Notes: generated from the sequence alone by a model not told the origin. A stretch of 18,660 nt of DNA from JAKEGK01 sp036507695 (GCA_036507695.1 DATCIR010000143.1:1-18660); one strand, 5' to 3'. Numbered from the stretch's first letter, positions 6,283 to 12,995 are shown. Numbers and translations are program-made.

Positions 6283-6657
6283 ATGAGCAACTTAACAGAA
6301 AAGAAAGGCTACGTGTTTTCCATAACACATTTCGACAACGACCCGGATCGCGTCGCCGTTCCACTGGTCCTGGCCAACAGCGCATTGGCCATGGGGCAAG
6401 ACGTTTTGATATGGGTGACGTTGGAAGCGGTACAGCTTGCCAAGAAAGGCGCCGCCAAGGGGCTGCAACCCAAAAGTTTCCCGGCCATTGAAGTATTACT
6501 GGAAAATTTCAAGGAAGGAGGCGGTAGGATCGGAGTTTGCCCGCCATGCGCCAAAACACATAACGTCACCGACGAAAACCTGGTCGAAAATGCCGGTTGG
6601 ATGGGTGCGGCCGCCGTTTTGGAGCAAAGCCAAAACCGGGAGTCCGCATGGTTCTAA
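6283..6657 (+). CDS. Cytosolic DsrE-fold protein with a CPPC motif
   Basis: A 124-residue protein of the DsrE/DsrF-like fold: an N-terminal strand (GYVFSITHFDNDP), a helix with PLVLANSALAMGQDV, a strand VLIWVTLEAVQLAKKG, and the strand-cysteine segment GGRIGVCPPCAKTHNV with C86 and C89. The cysteine at the end of this strand is where DsrE, TusD and relatives carry persulfide sulfur; here it is part of a CxxC pair, which could bind a metal or do disulfide chemistry. There is no signal peptide. CAGGAG lies shortly before the ATG. It is 49 bp downstream of the methyltransferase and ends at a strong hairpin, so the two genes form one unit under the ECF-type promoter. A role in sulfur transfer linked to the methyltransferase is inference. 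Confidence 0.82.
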   Translation: MSNLTEKKGYVFSITHFDNDPDRVAVPLVLANSALAMGQDVLIWVTLEAVQLAKKGAAKGLQPKSFPAIEVLLENFKEGGGRIGVCPPCAKTHNVTDENLVENAGWMGAAAVLEQSQNRESAWF

Positions 6658-6676
6658 TTTTAACTGACCAAAAGTT

Positions 6677-6704
6677 GGAAGGGATGCCAAACAGCATCCC
6701 TTCC
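6677..6704 (+). terminator. Strong hairpin after the DsrE-fold gene (no U-tract)
   Basis: GGAAGGGATGC (6677-6687) and GCATCCCTTCC (6694-6704) form a perfect 11-bp stem with the loop CAAACA, 20 bases after the stop codon. The next bases are CTCGCATG, so there is no run of T. It may be a terminator of poor type or a 3' end that stabilises the message. Confidence 0.55.
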
Positions 6705-6785
6705 CTCGCATGCTGAAACAATGCCTCCAGAACCATTGCATCGTCAAATAATAAATTGGTTGAATACCCTCAAATTCCACAGGTT

Positions 6786-6875
6786 GAAACTATGGTTCAT
6801 AAAACTATGGCTCATAAAACTATGGTTCATAAAACTACGATTCATGAAACTACGATTCGTGAGATTATGATTAAT
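6786..6875. repeat. Six tandem copies of a 15-bp unit
   Basis: Units of 15 bp start at 6786, 6801, 6816, 6831, 6846 and 6861, with consensus AAAACTATGGTTCAT. Units 1-3 differ by one or two bases, units 4 and 5 have ACGATT instead of ATGGTT, and unit 6 is degenerate. One plus-strand frame (TTG 6756 to 6974) reads the array as pentapeptides such as KTMVH, but it has no ribosome binding site and no recognisable rest, so I do not call a gene. Confidence 0.9.
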
Positions 6876-6943
6876 AAGAATAGGCCAGTTTCACCGGTTA
6901 TTTATTGGGTAAATATAAGAACCAGGATTTCTAAATCGGCGCA

Positions 6944-7300
6944 TCAATCGTATTCGTTATATTTCTTGTGTTGACCACGCACCTTGTCAACGGGGTATTT
7001 TTTTTCGTTGATCGCTATTTTTTTATCGACGGCCGCGAGCAGGTCGACATTGAGTTTGTCAGCAATACGGATCAGGTAGATCTGGATATCCGCCAGCTCC
7101 ATACGCACCGCTTCCAGTTTATCGCCCTGAATCAGCGTACTCTCTTCCTGTGACAACCACTGAAAGTGTTCGATTAATTCTGCGGCTTCGGCGATTAACG
7201 CCATTGACAGGTTCTTGGGACTGTGAAATTGGTCCCAGTCGCGCGCTTCCGCGAATTCACGAAGCCGCAGTTTAAGGTCTTGAAATTCATCATTGATCAT
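6944..7300 (-). CDS. MazG-like nucleotide pyrophosphohydrolase
   Basis: A 118-residue protein of the MazG/dCTP-pyrophosphatase-like all-alpha NTP pyrophosphohydrolase family, which cleaves (d)NTPs to monophosphate and pyrophosphate with Mg2+ and cleans the nucleotide pool. The metal-binding signature is complete: E38-x2-E41 in AEAAELIEHFQWL and E68-x2-D71 in ELADIQIYLIRIADKL, followed by the typical C-terminal NEKKYPVDKVRG. Its length fits the short one-domain forms (iMazG, DCTPP1-like). It stands alone, with no clear Shine-Dalgarno sequence before ATG 7300, and neighbours do not inform its role. Confidence 0.92.
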   Translation of the reverse strand: MINDEFQDLKLRLREFAEARDWDQFHSPKNLSMALIAEAAELIEHFQWLSQEESTLIQGDKLEAVRMELADIQIYLIRIADKLNVDLLAAVDKKIAINEKKYPVDKVRGQHKKYNEYD

Positions 7301-7933
7301 GTAATTTTCATCCGCTTGTCTAAAATCTTGCTGAAGAATTCACTGCGATGGCTTGAATATTATTACCCGACTCACCGGAAAACGGATCACCTCTGTAACT
7401 GACGGGATCTATGAATGACCTAGCCGCGTCAATAAACTGAGTAGTTCCCAAATTACTGTCATAGTCAGTATTGAAACACTCAACACCAAATTCCTACTGG
7501 TAACTATCCTTCGCCTGACTGACTGACTGACTGACTGATTGACTGATTGACTGACTGGAAGCCATAGCAACATTATGATTGATAACAACAGGAACTAATT
7601 ATTATTATTTTCCTTCATCCGGACATTATTTTTTTATTAATAGAATGACTAATTGATTGCCTGCCATAGTCCCAACACACCTTGCATCAAGGCTTGCTGA
7701 AAAAATCAAATTCCAGATATTTTTATACAACCCGTTGGCGAAATTGGTTTAATTCACGCTGTGTTGGCTTATCTTATATAGACGGCCGAAGAGAGCTTTC
7801 ATATTCTTAACACGGAAGTATGCTCGAATTAATAATATCGCATTGCTTTCAATTAGTTGCCAATATATTAAATAACATATGCATCACATTGTCTATATAT
7901 GTAACTTATTATTCTTACCAACCGCAGGAAAGT
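7301..7933. other. Long AT-rich intergenic region
   Basis: More than 600 bases without a supportable gene, AT-rich in the right half. It contains the CTGA microsatellite at 7515-7557. No tRNA, no transposase remnant and no coding frame with recognisable similarity was seen. Confidence 0.5.
7515..7557. repeat. CTGA tetranucleotide microsatellite
   Basis: About ten tandem copies of a four-base unit: several perfect CTGA repeats, then two CTGATTGA interruptions and two more CTGA. It is not inside any gene I can support. Confidence 0.9.
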
Positions 7934-7947
7934 ATGATCTGGATCAA
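7934..7947 (+). promoter_or_regulatory. FNR/Anr-like binding site
   Basis: ATGATCTGGATCAA matches the FNR consensus TTGAT-N4-ATCAA at nine of ten defined positions. A possible -10 (TTAGAT, 7968-7973) would put the site about 40 bases before the transcription start, the position of class II FNR activation. The gene it would control starts at 8007. Confidence 0.5.
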
Positions 7948-8006
7948 TGTTTTTTTGGTGATGCGTATTAGATTCAAAATATGATCATTTTAATAGGATG
8001 TGTGTT

Positions 8007-8411
8007 ATGGATTTTTCAATGCTGTTCCTGATTTCTATAGCGCTGCTATTGTTCGTATCAGTTGTATTACTGGCATTTGCTTTTTCAGAATCTCTTTTCA
8101 GGATATTGAATCACGTGCCCGTCATTAACCGGAGATTCCAACGTCAGTACCAGAAAGAATGCCTGCACCACACGGTATACCAATTCCGGCTTTCTAAAAT
8201 GCTGCATTTTATTGGCCTCAGGGTTAAGGATTTCGTCGACAGGGTGCCTGAATACCAGGTCAAAAAGCACATTGTCCGCTGCAGGCGCTGTCCGAACACC
8301 GGCACTTGCGATGAATGCCTGCGTGATGGTAAATTCATGAGTGATATGCACTTTTGTCCTAACTATAAATCGCTAATGCGCTATAGCAGGATTATGCCGC
8401 CGGCTGAATAA
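8007..8411 (+). CDS. Small membrane-anchored cysteine-rich protein (DUF6455-like)
   Basis: A 134-residue protein. ATG 8007 is chosen because AGGA (7995-7998) lies 8 nt before it; the in-frame ATG at 7998 overlaps that signal. Residues 4-27 form one hydrophobic membrane segment, followed by a basic stretch, and a C-terminal cytosolic or periplasmic tail with C92-x2-C95-x5-C101-x2-C104 and C117 in FCPNY. The pattern RCRRCPNTGTCDECL ... CPN resembles the DUF6455 family of small proteins of unknown function; I recognise this only by pattern. The cysteines could bind zinc or an iron-sulfur cluster. The FNR-like site upstream suggests expression at low oxygen. No operon partner. Confidence 0.72.
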   Translation: MDFSMLFLISIALLLFVSVVLLAFAFSESLFRILNHVPVINRRFQRQYQKECLHHTVYQFRLSKMLHFIGLRVKDFVDRVPEYQVKKHIVRCRRCPNTGTCDECLRDGKFMSDMHFCPNYKSLMRYSRIMPPAE

Positions 8412-8754
8412 AACACGGCTTTAATCAGGCGCCTGTTTACTTCGTAATAGCGGCCATGCGTGCCGCAGCTATCCACCTTCGCTCAGCCACGAATCCGTGC
8501 TATTGCGCCCAGAGTTTTACGCATTACTACAACCCGTTCGAAGATTTCAACCATCGTACCACCGGTAACGCGCATATGATTAATCATTTTTATAACTGGA
8601 GCTGCTTAATAAATTTGTTTTTGGTTTTTTAATGACTTTGAACAAATAACGTATTTATTGGAACGATAGACTACCGGTAACTCAGCTAAACTTAAGATAA
8701 GTATGATTGCTGTATTGAGTTTTTTAAAGTTACGCATAGCGCAGGTGAATTATC
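8412..8754. other. Intergenic region before the DUF3330-like gene
   Basis: About 340 bases. A plus-strand frame of 58 codons (8456-8632) exists but has no ribosome binding site and no similarity I recognise, so it is not called. No repeat or RNA gene seen. Confidence 0.45.
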
Positions 8755-8925
8755 ATGACTAATACACGCTTCATCGATAACCGAGAGCTGGTCGAATGCG
8801 AGATTTGCCTGAAAGAAATTCCGATTTCCGAAGCCAAAAATCAAGAAGCCAGTGATTATGTTTTCTATTTCTGCGGCCAGGATTGCTTTGAAAAGTGGCG
8901 GAATTCTGAAGACGAAGCCGAATAA
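8755..8925 (+). CDS. DUF3330-like metal-binding mini-protein (TRASH-like)
   Basis: A 56-residue protein with AGGTG 7 nt before the ATG. It carries C15-x2-C18 in ECEICLKEIPISEA and C40-x3-C44 in YFCGQDCFEKW. This treble-clef, TRASH-like arrangement matches the DUF3330 family of small proteins that are common next to mercury and copper resistance genes and are thought to bind metal. It lies 62 bp before a remnant of a copper-exporting ATPase, which fits a former metal-handling cluster. Too short for most gene finders; coding is supported by the intact motif and start signal. The precise role is unknown. Confidence 0.8.
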   Translation: MTNTRFIDNRELVECEICLKEIPISEAKNQEASDYVFYFCGQDCFEKWRNSEDEAE

Positions 8926-8987
8926 GCATGGTAAAAAAGCACGCCGCTTCTTCTTTTCGCTAGTCGACGGAAATGACGTATTCCTGC

Positions 8988-9158
8988 AATTTGTTTTTCG
9001 CCTTCATCTATAACTCGCTGGGTGTGCCGGTGGCGGCGGGTGTTCTCTACCCATTCTTTGGATTGCTGCTCTCACCGATGATTGCCGCGGCTGCCATGAG
9101 TTTCAGTTCGGTGTCGGTCATTACCAATGCGCTGCGTCTGAAACGCACTCAATTGTGA
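8988..9158 (+). pseudogene. copA: C-terminal remnant of a copper-exporting P-type ATPase (CopA)
   Basis: From about 8988 the frame reads NLFFAFIYNSLGVPVAAG, then VLYPFFGLLLSPMIAAAAMS and FSSVSVITNALRLK, ending at a TGA. This is the last transmembrane pair and C-terminus of the CopA/CopB P1B-type ATPases, with the conserved N, the MxxSS motif (MSFSS) of the copper site in helix 8, and the usual tail NALRL. The preceding 700 residues (metal-binding, actuator, phosphorylation and ATP domains) are missing: upstream of 8985 the sequence is unrelated and the neighbouring gene is the DUF3330-like one. The in-frame ATG at 8973 has no function I can support. A deletion removed the rest. The fragment itself is remarkably free of stops and changes, so the loss looks recent. 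Confidence 0.88.
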
Positions 9159-9204
9159 TTCGTTGTATCCTATAGAAAAACGCTGCCGTGGCCAGTGACT
9201 TTTT

Positions 9205-9873
9205 TTAATCCCGCTTGCGGCCGGCAATCCGCTTGACAATGAACAACACCAACGAAACTCCCCCGAGCAACAATAAAGTCACGGCGATTCGCTGGCTTTC
9301 ACCGGACACCAATTCGCTGCCAAAATGCGTCAGCAAAAAACTGGCCGGGATAATCCCCGCCAGCGTTGCTACCACGAAACGCCAGAAACTCAAAGCGGTA
9401 ATTCCAGCGGCATAGCTCACTATATCGAACGAAACAAAAGGCAATAATCTTGAAACGAACACAATTCCCATCAGCGCATTTTGAGAACCGAGCAAGCGCT
9501 TTGCTATCCCGTCACCAATCCATTTTTGTACCGCATCCACACCCAACATGCGCGCGATAAAAAAAGCAATCATCGCGCCCGATACTGAACCAATAACAAC
9601 ATAAAACGTGCCCGCGGTATGACCATACGCCGCACCCGCGGCCAGGGCGATTGGCGCGCTGGGAATAGGACTTAGAATAATTGCTATTGTCATTAAACCA
9701 ATGATTATCAAGGGACCGGCTATGCCGGACTCATCTATCCCTTGTTTCAACGCGGAAGTATCCTCCACAAATGCAACAACACCTTGCTGGAAAAGAATGG
9801 TATAGGCAACAATCAATCCGATCACGGTAACGCCAAATATCACTAGCTTCGTAGCTGCCGGTGGTTTTCTCAT
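9205..9873 (-). CDS. TVP38/TMEM64 family membrane protein (VTT domain)
   Basis: A 222-residue inner-membrane protein; AGGG lies 8 nt before the ATG. It has an N-terminal transmembrane helix (about 9-29) and a VTT/SNARE-associated domain: GPLIIIGLMTIAIILSPIPS, PIALAAGAAYGHTAGTFYVVIGSVSGAMIAFFIARMLG, the re-entrant segment with FVSRLLPFVSFDIVSYAAGITALSFWRF, and two C-terminal helices ending in the basic KRIAGRKRD. The motif SRLLPFVSFDIVSYAAG is characteristic of the TVP38/DedA superfamily, which moves lipids or supports membrane homeostasis; the exact substrate here is unknown. It is a single gene with the convergent copA remnant 46 bp away. Confidence 0.92.
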   Translation of the reverse strand: MRKPPAATKLVIFGVTVIGLIVAYTILFQQGVVAFVEDTSALKQGIDESGIAGPLIIIGLMTIAIILSPIPSAPIALAAGAAYGHTAGTFYVVIGSVSGAMIAFFIARMLGVDAVQKWIGDGIAKRLLGSQNALMGIVFVSRLLPFVSFDIVSYAAGITALSFWRFVVATLAGIIPASFLLTHFGSELVSGESQRIAVTLLLLGGVSLVLFIVKRIAGRKRD

Positions 9874-9987
9874 TACAATAGCCCTGGAACAAAATGTATG
9901 CCATGAATATAGCTTAAAGAACGCCCGAATGACCGCTTCAATTTCATGCGCATGTCAACCTTAACTTAATTTTGTTACTTGTCATTT

Positions 9988-10103
9988 CGCCGGGCGGCCC
10001 CCGGGAAGGGCTTACAGAGCCTGCTAACGATCGCATTTGCAAAGGAAAAAGATTACGAAAAAATCCCGGAAGGACTGTAAGGCTCAAGTCCGAGATGCCC
10101 GCC
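9988..10103 (+). ncRNA. Possible degenerate cobalamin-riboswitch-like segment
   Basis: The stretch contains, in order, GGGAAGG (10003-10009), CGGAAGG (10067-10073) and CTCAAGTCCGAGATGCCCGCC-like sequence (10084-10103). The last resembles the B12 box (AGTCxGAxxACCxGCC) that closes cobalamin riboswitches, and a GGAAGG core precedes it at a fitting distance. The 5' half with CCCGCAACTGTAA is not recognisable and no cobalamin-related gene follows. It is at most a remnant. Confidence 0.2.
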
Positions 10104-10218
10104 ACACCAGACACCTTGGCCATATCATTGTTGTCAAACTGGTGCTTTTTTGACTTCCTTTTCCCGTTTTGTTATACCGCAGAGTCACCATGCTATTAAA
10201 CCGCTGGATCCGAATGAA

Positions 10219-10449
10219 CCTGGAACGTAACTACTCACCCGGTGTGCAGCCTAGGTTAAAGCGGTGCGGGTGTCTCCTGCCGGGGGCGTCTGCGGCCAGG
10301 GATGGCCGCAGTCGACGGATTCGCCGGGAGCGAATCCGGTCGCACGCAGTGCGCCCGCAGGGTGTGACAACAACCTACAGGGACGTACTTGTGGCGTCCC
10401 CCGGCAGGGGACACCGGCGCCGCCCACGGGTGAGTAGTTACCCTGGAAC
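10219..10449. mobile_element. IS66-like MITE with 8-bp target site duplication
   Basis: The element itself is 10227-10441 (215 bp). It begins GTAACTACTCACCCG and ends with the exact reverse complement CGGGTGAGTAGTTAC. The 8 bases CCTGGAAC flank it on both sides (10219-10226 and 10442-10449), a perfect target site duplication. Ends starting GTAA and an 8-bp duplication are features of the IS66 family, so this is probably a non-autonomous derivative. Inside are subterminal inverted arms (10261-10288 with 10395-10423), two perfect 8-bp hairpins (10290-10311 and 10316-10338) and a 6-bp one (10380-10400). It encodes no transposase. Confidence 0.85.
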
Positions 10450-10626
10450 TCTGTTTGCAGCTGTCGAATTAATGCATTAGTCTAAGCGACTGTACCAGAG
10501 TATTCGGCAAAAATCGGCGCAGTGATCGCAACAAGCAGTACATGAATTTACTTGACTGGGATCCTTCCAATGCCGTGATGTTACTATTGTATTAGATGAA
10601 TTGAATTTATTAAGGGAGACTCAGTA

Positions 10627-11205
10627 ATGCCTCGCAATCTTCATATCTATAAGCATACACATACCATGGCCGCCATATTGACCGTCAGCCTGTTGATTGG
10701 CGCGTGCAGCAATATGCCCGTTGATCCTGAAAACAGCTCGCAATTCAAGATCGCCACCGGCTCAACAGTGACCCTGCACGAGCCGGTTACCATTCCGGCC
10801 GACACCACCACCGTGTATATTCAAAAAGGGGTAATCAAAACCTATTTCAAGATTAAATACTATCACCCGCATTGCGCATTGGAGATCAAAGCCCGGAAGG
10901 ACGACGACCTGATTATCCAACCCGGTGAATTCACGATCTATCGCAGCTACTTCAACGAAGTTATGGGATCACAGGACTCCGGCTTTCTACCATCCGGCAA
11001 ATTCCTCTATACGGGAGGTGGAATGGCGATCATGCAAATGCAACGGGTCATGTACCTGCGTTCCGCGGAACAACCCGATGTGTTCCGCCTTACCTGCACA
11101 CAATGGGCATTATCCACCGACTATTCACATTTGAAGATCGCCGAGGTGCGCCAGGCGCTCGGCGCACTGATGAGCTTGCAACTGGCTGCAGGTGATTCGA
11201 TCTAA
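10627..11205 (+). CDS. Predicted outer-membrane lipoprotein of unknown function
   Basis: A 192-residue protein with AGGGAG about 8 nt before the ATG. It starts with a basic region (RNLHIYKHTHT), a hydrophobic core MAAILTVSLLIGAC and a lipobox LIGA-C27, so a signal peptidase II signal is clear; ATG 10666 (MAAILTV) is an alternative start with a shorter signal. The mature part has alternating strand-like segments (VTLHEPVTIPADTTTVYIQKG, CALEIKARKDDDLIIQPGEFTIYR) and ends in a helix-rich tail EVRQALGALMSLQLAAG. No catalytic motif is visible. I do not recognise the family. It is a single gene closed by the terminator at 11261-11297; the 115 bases upstream probably carry its own promoter. Confidence 0.8.
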   Translation: MPRNLHIYKHTHTMAAILTVSLLIGACSNMPVDPENSSQFKIATGSTVTLHEPVTIPADTTTVYIQKGVIKTYFKIKYYHPHCALEIKARKDDDLIIQPGEFTIYRSYFNEVMGSQDSGFLPSGKFLYTGGGMAIMQMQRVMYLRSAEQPDVFRLTCTQWALSTDYSHLKIAEVRQALGALMSLQLAAGDSI

Positions 11206-11260
11206 AAACAGCAAGACGTGTCTATAAAACAAAATATCACGGATTTCGAAGACGAAAAAG

Positions 11261-11297
11261 AAAAAGCCCGGCACTGCATAGCGCCGGACTTTTTTTG
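11261..11297. terminator. Bidirectional rho-independent terminator
   Basis: AGCCCGGCAC and GCGCCGGACT form a stem of about 8 pairs with two mismatches around the loop TGCATA. It is followed by TTTTTTT on the plus strand and preceded by AAAAAGAAAAA, which is a T-rich run on the minus strand. It sits between two convergent genes and can serve both. Confidence 0.85.
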
Positions 11298-11345
11298 TTT
11301 ACTAGTTTACACTTTTAAGAATTACTGCGGAAACACACGCGGTTT

Positions 11346-12035
11346 TTACGGCACTATTAACGCATAACCGCGCGCTTCAAAGTCAGCGACCGCGACTTTG
11401 CCGCCTGGTACGAAATTAATGCCCGGTAACTTATTACTCATATTTATACCGATCTCGCGTGAGGCTGTTTGACAGAGATAAAAACGGAAGCCTTTCTCCA
11501 GACCATATTCAATCAAATGCCGGAATGGATTGGCGACGGGAGTGGTATTACCTTTACCGCCGAAAAAACGATGCTCGGTGGTGGCCAGCGCCGCACCTGA
11601 GCCGCTAAAAATAACCACAACATCGACATCCACGCCGATTTTCATGCCATGGACCACTTCGTAATTTTGCACCATGTGTTCTATGTTCGACAAGAACGTG
11701 GCTCTTTGTGCCTGCACATCGCCAAACGGACTACTGGGATGTAAAACTCCGACATCCACAACTACTTTGGCGTTGTCGCGAACCTCGAGACATTCGGTAA
11801 TCGCCTCCGCACCAACACCAAACTCTACATCTATTGGAATGCCATTGTAATAATCCACCGGACAGGGTAACTCATAGGGGTAATTAGCGTTGTTAACTTG
11901 CATCCCATTACCATTTAATCCCTTATTACCTTGGGCCCCGTTATTGCCTTGTGCCCATGCCGCGCCGAATACTATTAATAAAGCAGCTATTACTGTTGCA
12001 CCGACATATCTGGATTTGATTACTTGTTTTATCAT
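11346..12035 (-). CDS. Exported DsrE-fold protein with Gly/Asn-rich linker
   Basis: A 229-residue protein with GGAG 8 nt before the ATG. A Sec signal peptide (basic MIKQVIKSRY, hydrophobic 11-25, cleavage after AWA at 28) targets it to the periplasm. Residues 29-51 are a low-complexity linker of Gly, Asn and Gln. The rest is a DsrE/DsrF-like domain: AKVVVDVGVL (89-98), helix with FLSNIEHMVQNYE, strand VDVDVVVIFSGSGAAL (135-150), NPFRHLIEYGLEKGFRFYLCQTASREIGI (169-197) with C188 at the cysteine position of the family, and KVAVADFEARGYALIVP. Cysteines 58 and 82 may pair. Periplasmic DsrE-like proteins occur in sulfur oxidisers and elsewhere; substrate unknown. It is a single gene; whether it works with the cytosolic DsrE-fold protein at 6283-6657 is speculation. 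Confidence 0.82.
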   Translation of the reverse strand: MIKQVIKSRYVGATVIAALLIVFGAAWAQGNNGAQGNKGLNGNGMQVNNANYPYELPCPVDYYNGIPIDVEFGVGAEAITECLEVRDNAKVVVDVGVLHPSSPFGDVQAQRATFLSNIEHMVQNYEVVHGMKIGVDVDVVVIFSGSGAALATTEHRFFGGKGNTTPVANPFRHLIEYGLEKGFRFYLCQTASREIGINMSNKLPGINFVPGGKVAVADFEARGYALIVP

Positions 12036-12437
12036 GCGATGTACTCCAAAAAGTTAGAATTAGCTGACATTAAAATGCTAGAAATTTTATGATTGCGCCA
12101 TTTTTAGTTGCGCCATTTTTAATTGCGCCAGAGTTGTGTCAAATATCACCGCGGTACAGCAAAAATCACTATACGGCATATTTTACAACTGGCCTGGCGT
12201 GGTATTACCGCTCCCCTGTTACTGCATCTCTAGTTAATGCATCCCTAGCTAAACATGAGCCATTCTACAATGGCGCGAGCAATAAACAAAGAAAAACGAT
12301 CAATCAGATATAGTGCACAGTATTTTAGTTCAGGAAACCGTACCAAGGGCGACTGAGGCAAGTTCTAAAGGACCGGAAACAGTACGCCGTTTGACATCAA
12401 CACTGATCACTCGCAATGCTGAAACTACCGTTGGCTA
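12036..12437. other. Intergenic region with a short tandem repeat
   Basis: About 400 bases upstream of the exported DsrE-fold gene. TTGCGCCATTTTTAG is repeated from 12093 with a period of 15 (units at 12093, 12108 and 12123, the last incomplete). No gene is supportable here; an open frame at 12089-12313 is not coding-like. Confidence 0.6.
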
Positions 12438-12674
12438 CTAGCCCGCATTTCTCACTAGGCGGCCGCTAATGATCAAGAATAGACGAAAAAACAAACGACT
12501 ATGCCCGAAACGTCAATAACACATTGTTCAGCTCTCTGGCCTATCGCGGTTCAGACTGGTCTTCGCGTCCGTAGGCTTGCTCTTCACTTTTGTACAGGAA
12601 GTACTTATGGCGCGAAGCCCAGGGATGGGCGAGAGCGGCCTGTTCCCGCGATCCTGGTGAGAAATGCGGGCTAG
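12438..12674. mobile_element. 237-bp element with 18-bp perfect inverted ends
   Basis: CTAGCCCGCATTTCTCAC at 12438-12455 recurs as its exact reverse complement at 12657-12674, and the match continues inward for four more bases with one mismatch. The interior holds small palindromes (GTAC-AGGAA-GTAC near 12600, GCCC-AGGGAT-GGGC near 12620, and CTTCGCG with CGCGAAG). It encodes nothing I can support. I find no target site duplication directly at the ends, so it may be a MITE, a remnant of an insertion sequence, or back-to-back ends of lost elements. The family is not assigned. Confidence 0.6.
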
Positions 12675-12995
12675 CGCATGACTAACAATTGCTCAGCCGA
12701 AACGATGTCAGCTGCCAAAATCGTGGCATGTACGGCGGTATCGCTTTGAAAAAGTGCTACCTGAAAGTTAAAAACTTTACCTGGGCAGCAGAAAATAACC
12801 AGTGGAATACGGATTTGTTACGGAACCGGCAACGCCACAGCCGTCAGGTTCATGCGCCAGATGCTTGCAGCCAATAACAAGCAGTGACTAAAAAGGATTA
12901 ATTTCTGATCCTGACGATACTTACTTAAGTGATTGCCAAGCTTAAGTGATTCCCAAGCAAGGGTGCATTCATCCTGTCAGTTAAAATTTGTTGGC
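12675..12995. other. Intergenic region with a duplicated 17-mer
   Basis: About 320 bases without a supportable gene. CTTAAGTGATTGCCAAG (12924-12940) is directly followed by a copy with one change (12941-12957). The downstream end of ppnP begins at 12996. Confidence 0.6.

Noticed and set aside
6786..6875. A CRISPR array
   Set aside because: The copies are directly adjacent 15-mers without spacers.
6756..6974. A frame translating the 15-bp repeat as a pentapeptide-repeat protein
   Set aside because: It needs a TTG start, has no Shine-Dalgarno sequence, and the part beyond the repeats is not protein-like.
8456..8632. A 58-codon plus-strand frame in the gap before the DUF3330-like gene
   Set aside because: No ribosome binding site, no recognisable motif and no family I know; chance open frames of this size are common.
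10169..10480. Plus-strand frame of 103 codons across the MITE
   Set aside because: Most of it is the MITE itself. Removing the MITE and one target copy leaves a frame that stops after about 20 codons, so there is no sign of an interrupted gene.
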